Of a stretch of 64,000 nucleotides of DNA, positions 35,601-47,600 are shown in pieces. The DNA comes from Semisulcospira habei. Lineage: Eukaryota; Mollusca; Gastropoda; Semisulcospiridae. Within the stretch, counting starts at the first letter, position 1. Every line of letters begins with the position of its first letter. The position numbers and the translations under genes are program-made. The stretch is taken from assembly GCA_036245525.1 (NCBI GenBank), contig BTPG01000006.1, positions 74,320,727 through 74,384,726 on the forward strand. Direction: 5' to 3'. The notes beneath the pieces are model-generated. The model was not told where the DNA came from and searched no databases. It worked only from the letters and a program-made list of their open reading frames with translations.

Positions 35601-38600
35601 GGATGGTTAGGTCCGTGGGAGAAAGTCGCTCCGCGGCGCACCAGAACTGGAGCACGCGCCACTTTCCTTTGTAGACATTACGAGTTGATGATATGATAGA
35701 ACTTTATTGCCATATGTAGTAATACATTAGGAAACCATTGTGGTGCTGCGCAACATAATAAGAAGAACATTAAACACATCAAAATAGAATTAAGCTACTC
35801 ACGTGCACACACGCACACACACACACCGTATGCCTTAGTAACTATTGTGGAGTTGAGACCCTTCTGGCTGCAGAGGTTGCCTCCACTGCAGCACCCGAAA
35901 AGCCTCTAGCTGCGAGGGCTTGCCGGAAAATCTCCAAGCGTGTAGCATCAGTCGTTCCGGGCACGGGTGGAACAGGTGTTGCCTTGGCTGCTTGAGCATC
36001 ATACTCAGAGAGGGAAGTACCAGAGGAGGGTCCGTCGCGAGAGCCAAGAGATCGGTGGTCCAGCTCTTGGACCAGCTGAACGGGGCGACTAGTATCAGTA
36101 TCGTATTGCTGTCCCCGAGTTTCTGAATGATCTTTGGTACCAGCACTGTGGGAGGAAATGCTTATGCCCAGAGTCCTTCCCACGGTATGGATAGCGCGTC
36201 TATGGCCCAGGTTAGTGGATCCGGAACGGGGGAGACAAATAGAGGAAGCTTGTTGTTCCATCTTGTGGCGAAAAGATTGATCATCGGTGTCGCCCAACGT
36301 GCGCAGAGTAGCTGGAAGATATCTGGCCAAAGAGACCACTCCGTGTGTAACATCTGGCCCTGACGAGAGAGAGCGTCTGCTAGAACGTTGAGGTGTCCCA
36401 GAATGTGTTGCGCCCGAAGAATAATGCCCCGGTCCCTGCACCACAGGAAGACTTGATACACAAGTATGCAGAGGGAGGGTGCGCGCATTCCCCAATAGTT
36501 CTGAATGTAGGCTATGACTGTCGAGTTGTCGGAGAGCACCATCACCTCGTTTTGCGCTAGTCGATCTTCCCAAGCGATGAGAGCTAGCCACACCGCTTTC
36601 ATCTCCAGCCAGTTGATGTGTCTGCCTGTCTCTACCTCTGACCAACTGCCCGAGGTCGTGGCAAACTGCGGTAGCAGGTGGGCTCCCCAACCTGAGTTGC
36701 TCGCGTCCGTACAGATAGAAAGTTGAGGAGGAGGGGAAATGAGGGGAATCCCCGACACCAGCCAGGTACTGTCCGCCCAACGCCGCAGATGAGACTGCAC
36801 CAACTCCGTCACCTGGACCAAGGTTGCTAGATCGCACAAGGAGGGGTGCCAGTGTAGGAGCAGGTGAAGCTGAGTCGGTCGTGCATAAAGTCTGCCTAGA
36901 GGAAGAAGATCCGCTGCCGCGCTTAGCAGGCCTAACAGATGAAGCCAGGCCCTGGGCAGTAGAGCTTCCGTGCATAGAGCTCCAAGTGAAGCTTCCATTA
37001 CAGTCTGAATCCTTCCCACCCGCAGTCTTACTCGACTGAGGTCAGTCAAGAATTCCATACCCAGGTGTACAAACCGTCGCGATGGTACCAAATCGGACTT
37101 GCCTCCGTTGACTAGGAATCCCAGTTGACGGCATAGCGCGAGCAGGGCATCTGTCGGTTTCCAAAACGCACACCATCTGGTTCTGTAACAGCAAGTCGTC
37201 CAGGTAATTGGACGTCGGACTGGAAGCTGCTTGTCGGAACCTTGCCATCACGCTGTCCACAATCCTGGTGAAAACCCAAGGGCTGAGGTTCAGTTCGAAA
37301 GGTAGGGCCCGAAACTGGTAAACAATCCCCAGAAAGGCGAAGCGTAGGTAACGCAGCGATGCCGGATGGATGGGAATGTGCAGATACGCGTCCACTAGGT
37401 CGAGGCTCACTGCGAAGTCCTGGGGACGCACCGCCGCCCTCAGACCTCTGGCTGGCTCCATCTTGAAGTGCGGTGCCGCAATGAATTTGTTCAGAGCTGA
37501 AAGGTCGATGATCGGCCTCCATTTCCCACCTGGTTCTGGGATGAGGAAGAGATGACTGTAGAATGCCGGGGAGTCAGAACACTGAACCACCTCTGTGGCC
37601 TCCTTTGGTAACAGGGCCGCCACTTCGCCCTGCAACGCTGTCGCCCTGTCTTGTTCTGTCGGTACTCGCGTCCAAAGGGGGGAGTGTCTCAGAGGGGGGT
37701 GGGGCCTGGAAAGAGATCTCAGGCCCTCCGTAACTGTCGAGAGAATCCAAGGGTTGTCCGAAAACAGCTGTTTCCACACTCCGCTGTGAAGAGCTAGCCT
37801 CCCGCTGACCGGAGACCCAACAGGAATCGGCGGGAGGACAGGACAGGACAGCGAGCCCAGCCACACCCTCGCTGCTGAGAGCCTCTGGACCAGGTAGTGG
37901 AGGATGCGGGGAAGGCACGCGAACGCGCCGTTAGGGAAAGGCTCCGCCTCGTCCTCGGGACAGTCGGGAAGAGGGGGGCCTAATGAACCACAGGGCACGA
38001 CCCACGGCTCTGCAGGCTGACTGAAAGCATGCGGCAACCACTCTAGCTGGAGCCGGCCACAGATCCTTGGAGGTCTCCCGTACCGTCTGTAAAAGTAGGT
38101 CTGAACAGTAGACTGCCCCCCCCAAGGGCGCCTGCCGCAGTTGAGACTTCACCGAAGCTGGTAGAGAAGGGCACCGTCTCAGGAGCTCGTCCCGTCGCAA
38201 CAGGTCGCAGTTGGAAGACGCCGCCATGGCGCTACTGAATTGATTGATTGTACATTGCTTAACGTCCCAACAGCAACAAGGCTTTCTCAGGACGTGCCTG
38301 CACCGCTTGTGAAAAACAACAGAATATTGAATGTATGTCGCCAGCCGGTCCAATACGTTAAATAAACCTATGACACGGGGCCTAAATAAAGCTAAGACCA
38401 TTTAGCAACATACATCCAACATCAAGAGCTACAGGCAGCGCAGACAGTAGGGAGAGTTTAAAAAAGGAAAATACAGGTGAATGGACCAAGGGTAGACAGA
38501 AACACATGCCCCAGAATAGAAGGGAAAACCCACCCTGTGGGGTTGACCAGGGTGACCCTGGGAACTGAAGAGTAGTCAACCCCACCCAAGTCCCCCAGTG

Positions 38601-41600
38601 CAGACCCGGGTGGGGTGCGTTGACTGAAGAATGGAAGGCCGCCCTGTCGGCCGCCACCAGCACCGAGTGGATCTCTCTTAGGGGAGCTGAAGCCTCAAGG
38701 TCCCAGGTGTTCTCCATCCTCCTGACCACCGACTGCATTGCCATCTCCAGGAAACCGGTGCATGCCAGGGAATTCTGTACCAAGGAAGCCGCCTTGTCCA
38801 GTCCTACCGACAGGGAATGCTGGGGAAGTCCTGCCTGAACGAAGGCATCCTTGTCCACCGCCAGGAGAGTACAGCCTAACGGCTGGGAGTGACACGCATA
38901 CCACTGTTGACGGAAGGTAAGGTTGATCCCCTCCGGCCATCGTCTGTCCGAGAAAAAGCCCTGATCCCCAAATCCGTCCGTGCGAAGATGTGCTGAAAAC
39001 GCCTCTGCGAGGTCCCGGGAACCTGCCGGTTGGGGTAGAGATTTGATGCACTTGACCTGCCGAGGAGTGTCGACCATCGCAGCAGCCTTCCTCTTCACAG
39101 GCGGAGACAGACTGCAATGTTCCGGTGGAAGAAAGGCAGCGATGAGGCGAGCCGCTTGATCCAAAGCATGACGAATAGAAGACATCGGTGCCACGTCCAC
39201 AGAGATGTTGGAGATAGGAGAACGCTGTCCAGGTGAAGTCGATGTGTCATCGTCGTCGACTCCCAGCACCGACACTGAGTCCTCCGGATGAAGACTGAGA
39301 GCCTCCTCTTCATCTGCCGCATGCCGCGAAACAGAAGCAGTAGTAGGTCCGAGCGCCGACCGGAACAAAGTCTCCGCCGGACGTCTGTAATCATGGGCCG
39401 CGAAAAATCGGTAAGAGCTGCTTTGGTCCCGCTGGGAAGTCGTCTCCGTCCACCGGCTGTCCCCCAAGTGGTCCCTCCGCTGTCCTCGAACCTGTGTCTC
39501 CTGAGTAGAGCGAGGACCTGCTGCACCTAGCTGGAAACTCTGAAGCCCTTTGCCCTTTGGCGCGAGACGCTTGAACTAGTCCTCCAATCCGACGATGAAG
39601 AGCAGGAAGACGAACGTCAACACGATTATGGTCTCTGCCACGTGTAGACTCCACACACTGTGATCGTTCCTTCGATCGCGAAGATCAAACACTTTGGTAT
39701 GTCTGTGCTTCGGGGGTCCGCCGTCTATTAGGTCTCTCAATACGACGGCTCATCGAACTGACCACACTCGTCCCCTCCAGAAGGAGGCTATCATCGCCAG
39801 TGGATCGCCTGTGGCCGCCACTCTCTATCTCGGGACCCCGAAATCGTACTCTGTGGCTTATCGTGTCGGCGTCTTGATATCCGATCCCCCTCCGAGAGAG
39901 GTCCCGAAGGTGTGACCCTGTCCAGGCGCTGGTCCGGCCTACGGCAGTAGGGCGCTCTCAACTCCCCCGCTTCCGCTGCCTGGGTTCACCGATTGCCAGG
40001 AGGGCGTCCATGAGACCCAACGTAATCTCTACGGGGGGACCGAGCTCTCAAAGGCCTCACTTGTAAATTATAGGGTGGCGAACCCCTGCCCGGCCTATTT
40101 CCTTTTCTGTCAGTCAAAAGGTGTAATTGAGCTCTTGGTGCTGTGTGGGATGGCGAATCCCGTTGGCTGCTATAAGGCTCAAGCGTCCGCGTAGAACGAG
40201 GCAGCTCCGCACGATGCACCGGTGGGGGCAGCAGGACCCTCTTTTGCGCCGACAAGCACACGATGTCTGATATAGCATTTATCTGCTTAACATTCAAGGC
40301 TGCGGACGCTCCCTTGCGTGCCGGCCTTTCTCTCCTGTAAACGGCCCAAAGTTGAGACCAAAGCTCTTCCTTTCACGTAGTGCATAGAGCGCACGGTCGA
40401 CTGGAGGAACAGCCTGAGCAGGGAAGACAGACATCATGTACATCACTAGGCCACTGGAATTCGCCACACAGGGTGCATGTCCTCACCTGAGCACTGTAAC
40501 ATAAGACAGACAACGGCCTTGCAAGTGCTCGGAGCCTCAAGGAGGGTCCGAGTTCATGACCAGTGAAATACATACAATTCGAAAATTTGGAAAATGACTT
40601 CGCCCGGTCAAAACACCAGCTGAGGCAGTAACCGAAGCTTTACCTGTCCATGTTTTGAACAGAAACCACACAACCCATACAAGCACAGAATAATATCCTC
40701 TTTCTTTCTTTTCCCTTCCTTTCATAGGACCAAGAATCACAAAAAGAAGAGTTCACACAATCCAAGGTCGGAGCATGAGGTGCACACGACCGGCCTAAAT
40801 GAGCTAAGCGAAGTCACTGGCGGGAAAGGGTGAGTGAGCCACCGGATATGGTAGTACGGGAGGCCACTTGGGGTGTCCGGGCTATGGCACCCCAGTGATT
40901 GCCTCCCCTAGGATGAGAGACACAGTAAGTTTTTGGGCTAAAATTGATGAGTTAAGCGAAGGTTCCAATTAGTAATGTCATCGGTAATGATTTTGAGAAA
41001 ATAGCTATTTTTTACCTATTTCCTGATCCCCTGTGACCTTCACCTTTGCGAGAGGTCACTCAAATTGGTATGTTTAGAAAGGTCTTGCGACAAAGTATCC
41101 TTGGGCCAAGTTTGAAGACTGTGGCTTGAATAGCCTCCAAGAAAATACCAACATTAAAGTTTACCACGGACGACAGACGATGGACGGACAACCACTGGCT
41201 CAAAACATCTCACTTTTGCTTCGCTACAACTACCTAAATGATGGTCTTTAATGACAGGTGATCTCTCATAAGGACGGGTGCTCAAAACAGGTTCTACTGT
41301 ATCATTATCAGAATATCATCCCATATGTAGAAAGAAAATGTACATACCATAAAATGACATTCAAGAACATACTGGATCTACTTTAAGTCCTCATTACCTG
41401 TAGTAAGTACATTGTACTATTGTATAACATGATAGATCCTGCATATTTATCGTTCTTCAAACTGAATTTCAGAACACTTACACTGCAGCATTATCCTATC
41501 ATGTCTGCAAAAAGAGCATTTTCCCATGTACACATGTACTTGTATCCCCATCATTCACTTCTGATATATGCACATGTACATGTACGCAAGTCCCCATCAT

Positions 41601-44600
41601 TCACTTTCGATAACATTTTAAAAAAAATACTACAATAATACAACACAGACAATTACATAATCACAAATAGTAAACGGTACAAGTGTCCAAACTGCACGCT
41701 AAAACAAATCTTCACTGACAAAAAGAAGATTATCACCAGTATCCAAACCCTCACACTTTCAAAAAATCATTACTCACAGCCAATTCCCAAAAAAAGTATC
41801 ATCCTTGGCCCTTATAAATTGACATGAAAACAATGTACCATACCACTGTGCAATATTCACATCAACTCACTCTGCTACAGGGTTAGAAAAACACAACCAA
41901 CCCAGCAACTTAACCCATTTAGCCTCACAGCTGCACTTTCCACATTTCGTGCTGTCAAAAAAACAAATAGGTATCAGTTGCAGGAGGTGAATCACCCATG
42001 AAACTTCAAGGATAGTGTCAGATTACCTTGGCGCCTCATATCACCAAACTAATCTGACTCTACCCTTTCATTATCATGATCGACCATCTTCTGCTGTAGT
42101 GTGTTGGGGCTAAACAGGTTAAACATTTAGGTTATTTCTAACATTAAGGAATGTGCTGGTCTGTGAACTTTGTACCAACCATAAGGCCCAAAATAACAGT
42201 CCAGCACATATATATACAGACACAACAGATCTGAAACCAGTCAAGCATTTACAAGCAGAATTCTGAGTCATGATGAAGAAATCCGAAACATCGTTTCCCA
42301 GTCACCATGCATGAGTTGCAACCAAAAAAAAAAGACTGTACAGTACTGAACCAACCTGATCTGCTGCTAGCTTACGTGAAATCTTGCCACACGAACAGAA
42401 GACGAATAAAATGTAATAATCAGAAAAGTTGAAGTACCAAACAGCTTGAAAAACAAGCAACAGCATCTAATGTCTCTACTGTAAATGTACTTCCTCCTAT
42501 CTGTCTGCCTGCTCCCCCCCCCCCCCCCCCCCCCCCCCCAATCCACTCACCCTAACACACACCTCTACATCCATCTCCACATCACCTTTAAAGACCGACC
42601 ACCCCCCACCCAACCTACTCAACCCAACACACACCATTACATCCCCCCCCCCTATTCCCCCCTCCCCCCCACCTCTTCCCTCCCCCCACCCCCTCCCTCC
42701 CCCCACCCCCTCCCTCCCCCCCCCACCCACCCCCTTCCTCCCCCCCCCCCACCCACCTTTTGACATCCGCTTGAGGACCACTGCTCAAGGGGTTACTGCA
42801 GTGACTAGAAAACAAACTTGTTGGTACTTACCTCAAAGCTGGGCCAGGCCATGGGCATGTCTACTCCACTGTTTGCCGACCACCACTTCAGATCTTTGTC
42901 TGGGTCCGAGTTGGCTATTGTTTTGTGAAGATCCGTGTACACTCGTGAAAACCTGTAGACAAGACACACATACAATGTAAAGTTCCCATAATGGCAAATA
43001 CAACCCAAATTCTGAGGATAAGTAACAGAAAAAGTTGCAGCTCGGGCAGGTCTGCTGTCATTGAGGTATATTTGAAACCAATCTCTAATTAGTAAAATGC
43101 TAAAAAGCTCGTAAGGAGTGCACGTTACACATTACCTCTTATACATGTAAGATACCTGAAGAACTATGCCTCCTGTATGATAATGTAGGAAAAACTGCTA
43201 TCATATCAGAAAACAAGGCAGTGAAATAGCTTTGAATCAATTATTTCTCTCTGGCATTATCCCATAGCTATATATTATACAAATAGAGAGCACAGACTGT
43301 TGTGATAAAAACACTCACTTTGCATCCGTACTCAAGTCAAGACATCTGTGCATATCAAACAGTGCTTTCTTGAAGAAGTCAATTCGTTTTCTTTCAAAGT
43401 CTTGGCACTTTTCATAAACCTGAAATGATACAACAGGTAATAAACATAAACACATAGATTGTCACAAACTGTAGATAAAGTTGTTCATTCCCGAGGCCAG
43501 GATAGGGCATTGGCCTAAACAGCCAAAAACTTTCTTTTGTACTAGTCATAATATACACAAGCAGTAAGGACCAAATGTTCTAGTACTTTTAGTAGAAACT
43601 TGGACTACCTACCATCCAAGTGAAACTAGGAGTCCAATTTTTTTACAGTAGCCTAAACAATTTCTGTGTGCTTTTGTTGCAAAATTTGCATTCACCATTT
43701 GGGCTCTCATAGACCAAATGGTGAATGCAAATTTTGCAACAAAAACACACAACAAGAAAGGCAAAGCCCTTATGGCTCACGTGTATGAACGATCCACATG
43801 TCTGAATATGACTTCAGCACTAACAAAATCCATGTTTTTTCAAAATTTAATCAGTTTTCACACATATGTGAAAGCCCCGGGACCCTTGACCTTTGCGATG
43901 AGTCGACTAAAATAGAACACATAGGAAGGTCTTATCATCAGTTACCTTTGTGCCAAATCTGATTGAAAAGTTTGCAAAAATGTTGATAATAAATACAATT
44001 ATTGACATTTAATATACATTTGTCAACCTCTTGTGACCCATGACTTTCCAAGAGGTCATCCAAATTAGTATGCATAAATAGGTCTTACCATCAGGTATCT
44101 CTGTACCAAGTTTGGGTTTGAAGTTGTGAATTGAGAAAAAACATTTCTTGTCAACATATGGCTTTTTTTTTGTTAAACCTATTTCCTGAGCTCTTGTGAC
44201 CCTTGACCTTTCTGGTTTCGAAGCGGGACGACGAAGGTAACAACAGCTGCCAGCCCTAACTCCGCCAGAAATGACCAAGACCCAAGACTATTATGTCAAC
44301 GGAGAAAGCAAGAAGACAGTCATCGAATGTTTCCCACACCTGAAACAGGGTGGTTGAGACTTATTCCCCACACCTGACAAAGGATGGATGGAACCAAGAA
44401 AACCACAAGCAAGAACGAACTCATCGACCATCCTCCTACACCTGAAATAGGGTGGTTGAGACTCACTCCCCACACCTAAAATAGGGTGGGTGAAACTCTT
44501 TCCCCACACCTGAGAAAGGGTGAATGGAACGAAAACAACCAAGTAACTCATCCACCACGCCGTAAAAAAGGCTGGAAATACAGGCGGAAAAATAAAACAC

Positions 44601-47600
44601 CACACGACCGACAAAATAGAACAAGCGACAAACTACACTGCGATCCTACTTTCTGCTGATTTAACAGGACACGTGTGAGCCATCTACTCAACCGAGGCCA
44701 ACAATCGGCCCAGTAGCCCCCTACGGCAAAACCCTCAACTGAAGTGACATCTGTCATGAATCGCTACACGCTATGACGTCTTACTGTTTGAGGAAAGACT
44801 TACCTCCCGCCAACGAGAAAGGCAAGCCACCATGTGTACAACACAGACTAAGAATAGAGGAAACGGACACTGCCTACTTCGCATCGACCACAAAACAACG
44901 CAGCACCAACTTTAATCTACAACACCAGGCAACACTGGTCACAAAGAACTCGTTTTAAAGCGCACAAAAGTGAAAGGAGGACTGAAACACTCACAACAAG
45001 TGAGGCCAACTTTTCTGTGAAGCACTCGAAGAAATGAAGGCCCTTCTACAACGACAAAACCCGGCACCTACCACCAAAACGGTATACAATTCAGGCAGCC
45101 CAACAAGCCAACGGGAACAACAGCGATCAACGAAACAACAGCCACACCGTAACAGTCGCAACAGCTACGACATTAAGCTGATTTTAAAGCATCAACTGTG
45201 AAATATGCACCACGGCAACACTGCGTACCATCTACACAGAGGGCAATACTACGAACACCAGTCTGTTGTATGTAAGACAACACAGCCACACAAACAACCG
45301 GCATCGTCTACAAACACGAATACACTGAGAATCAACAAAAACAACAACAACGCTAAGTCTGGGAGTGATCCGTCAAAACGGACGGATTAATAAACAAAGA
45401 ATATGACTCTCACGTCCATACACGCAGACGCCCAACGCTTCCTTGTGTCTTATCGCGGCTAAGCCCCGCTGAGCAGGAAATGACCTTGGACCTGACAGGC
45501 ACAAGCGCCGAGAGAACAGAAGACGCGGCGATACAATCGTATCCCGACATAAGACTTGACCCTGCAAGGCTTTGAAAGCGATCATACTGGACATCAATAA
45601 CACCGCGTCAGGAATACTGCAAGGATTTGAAAGTGATTATACTGGACATCAATAACACCGCGTCAGGAATACTGCACGGATTTGAAAGCGATCATACTGG
45701 ACATCAATAACACCGCGTCAGGAATACTGCACCGATTTGAAAGCGATCATACTGGACATCAATAATGCCACGTCAGGACTACAGTTACATGCACGGACTA
45801 CACTGACATGTCCTAATTTAAGGAATAAAATGCGACACACTGATACACCAAGGATTGGACCGAGATTTGTAGGCCGGTTCCCTGATGAGTAAATCGGAGC
45901 CTGTAGTTACTAACTACAAATACCGATCGAAACGCCCCTGAGTGCTTCACATTCTTCTGCTCGGATATTTTGAGGCGTCGGGACCAGAGTGACAGGATGC
46001 ATACCTGGGTGGGACCGGTCTTGTTTTTTTTTTACCACTTTCTGAGGGATTAACCAAATTAGTATGCATAAAAAGGTCTTACCATCAGGTATCTTTGTAC
46101 CAAGTTTAGGTTTGAAATTGTGAACAGTATTCGAGAAAAAACATCTTTTGTAAAAATATGGCTATTTTGGGCCTATTTTCAGAGCTTCTGTGACCTGTGA
46201 CCCTTCCGAGGGATCAACCAAATTAGTGTGCGTATAAAGGTTTTACCATCAGGTATCTTTGTACCATGTTTGGGTTTGAAGTTTTAAACAGTATTTGAGA
46301 AAAAATAGATTATGTCCCAAAACAGCTATTTTTCATATATTTCCTGATCCCCTGTGACCTTCACCTTTGTGAGAGGTCACTGAAATTGGTATGTTTAGAA
46401 AGATCTTGCCGCAAAGTATCCTTGGGCCAAGTTTGAAGACAGTAGCTTGAAGAGTCTACGAGAAAATGCCAATGTTAAAGTTTACCACGTGAGACGGACA
46501 GACGAACACTGGCCCAGAACATACTCGCTATTGATTCGCACATGAGCCAAAAATTGTTCAGGCCACTGACAACCTAAATGGCGAATGGAAATTTTGCAAC
46601 AAAAACACACATAAATTGTTCAGGCTACTGGGGGAAAAAAAATTGGACTCCTAGTTACACCGTTTCTGAGAGACATGACAATAAATCTCCTCGCACCTTT
46701 CGACAGGCAAGTGGACTGGACCTCCATCAGGCGCGTCACAGTCATAAAATCATTGTTTTGCCATGTGATCATCGTGAAGTAAAATATCAATGTAGGTTTT
46801 ACAAAGTGTGCCCTCTCTTGAAGCAAACGACAATATGTGAACAGAGGCACTTCTCCTGAATGTATAGAAAGTGTCACACAAATTACAGGAATGTGCTAGG
46901 ATAAAATGAGACAAGCCAGAGGTACTGATCCTAATGGCTATTCATATGCCTCTTGCATTTGGGCACCGTTTTCTGTTACAGCAAACCCTTTCGCCGCCGA
47001 TCTCGCCGTTTGGAGAGTACGTGGCTCGCCGCCGATCTCGCCTTTTGGCGAGCAACACAGTCGAGTTCACTGCACTTGATCGTGACTCTAATGTACGAGG
47101 TAGTTTTGGTCAATAATAGAGCATCATAGGACAGGGGAATCCCCTTTTACATTCCAGCGCCAACTTTGAGTGCTTTTGAGAGTTCTGAGTGAAGAAATTG
47201 CGAGTTTTTCTGACTTTTTGGGAGCGGTGCGTTTTTGTGATGGCTGAAACTTCGAAAGGGCGAAGTGAGCGGCACAAGAGAATATCTACGGAGGAAGTTT
47301 TGCATCGTTTGAACCTCCTACGATCACAAACTGATGATTCGAACGAGGAGCATCCATGTGGCAACGAAGTTGACAAAGAGCTTTTTGGAAATTTGCAAGA
47401 CAGCTCTGATAACGATCCGACCTATGAGCCAGAACCGAGTACAAGCACTCTCGCGAGCAGATTTCGTGTAGAAGAGTGTTGTGCATTCTTCATGGACTAT
47501 GCTTGTGAGTTGGTGTGTTATGGATTATCTGTACAGCTCTGAACAACCAACTATGCTTCACTTGTGAGTTGACCATTTTCTCAATATATTTCTTGACATG

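Larger units (their letters stand above)
33456..40998 (-). mobile_element. DIRS-type tyrosine-recombinase retrotransposon 1
   Basis: A 7.5-kb element inserted in an H monomer. It has inverted terminal repeats of about 175 bp (33499-33673 and 40811-40985). Just inside the left one, at about 33722-33812, is an internal complementary region: its first half is the inverse of the extreme left end and its second half the inverse of the extreme right end. That arrangement defines DIRS elements, which replicate through a circle. Gene order on the minus strand is Gag, RT-RNase H, tyrosine recombinase. No TSD is visible, as expected. Later insertions are a SINE-like copy, a TTAA MITE and a short non-LTR tail. 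Confidence 0.93.
30975..41220 (+). repeat. H-family array, interrupted by RTE, SINE-like and DIRS insertions
   Basis: H starts (CAAGAAAGGCAAAGC...) occur near 30977, 31924 and 32181, and a single 3' end (TCACTTTTGCTTCGC) near 41208. Monomers of about 160 bp repeat the phrases GACCCTTGACCTTTCCGAGG, GTCTTACCATCAGGTATCT and CAAGTTTGGGTTTGAAGTTG (e.g. near 32460, 32620, 33167, 33326). The monomer split by the DIRS element resumes after 40998 with ATAGCTATTTTTTACCTATT. No ORF of its own. It behaves as an insertion-rich platform. Confidence 0.75.
44213..46037. mobile_element. Candidate solo LTR
   Basis: The 1825-bp insertion begins TGGT and ends ACCA, and is flanked by a 5-bp direct repeat CTTTC (44208-44212 and 46038-46042). 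TG...CA ends with a 5-bp TSD are the standard marks of LTR-retrotransposon integration. AATAAA on the plus strand near 45823 could be the LTR poly(A) signal, suggesting plus orientation. No gag, pol or second LTR is present. It contains two minisatellites. A non-LTR TIR transposon is a weaker alternative. Confidence 0.6.
43751..46560 (+). repeat. H-family element with an inserted solo LTR
   Basis: It starts AACAAGAAAGGCAAAGCCCT and GGCTCACGTG, contains four or five ~160-bp monomers and ends with CGCACATGAGCC. One monomer is split at 44212 by an 1825-bp insertion and resumes with CTTTCTGAGGGATTAACC at 46038. Confidence 0.75.
43620..46660. mobile_element. Composite with about 80-90-bp inverted ends enclosing an H element
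   Basis: The left end (43620-43704: ACTAGGAGTCCAATTTTTTT, then CAAAATTTGCATTCACCATT) is inverted at the right end (46573-46658: GCGAATGGAAATTTTGCAAC, then AATTGGACTCCTAGT). The left end also folds on itself, because an inverse copy of its inner half lies at 43713-43750. Either a foldback element captured an H element, or H inserted into an older hairpin MITE with duplication of one arm. No ORF. Confidence 0.6.

Noticed and set aside
35804..35826. CA-rich stretch considered as a regulatory element
   Set aside because: Ordinary microsatellite beside a retroposon tail.
38420..38620. C-terminal part of the 361-codon frame in DIRS-1
   Set aside because: The frame runs from Gag into the SINE-like insertion, so its last ~60 codons are insertion sequence, not Gag.
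42485..42815. Pro-rich and Gly-rich open frames on both strands
   Set aside because: Poly-C and CCCCCACCC repeats generate them; composition only.
44291..44757. Minus-strand frames in the LTR candidate
   Set aside because: The main one is built on a minisatellite; no gag, protease or polymerase motif.
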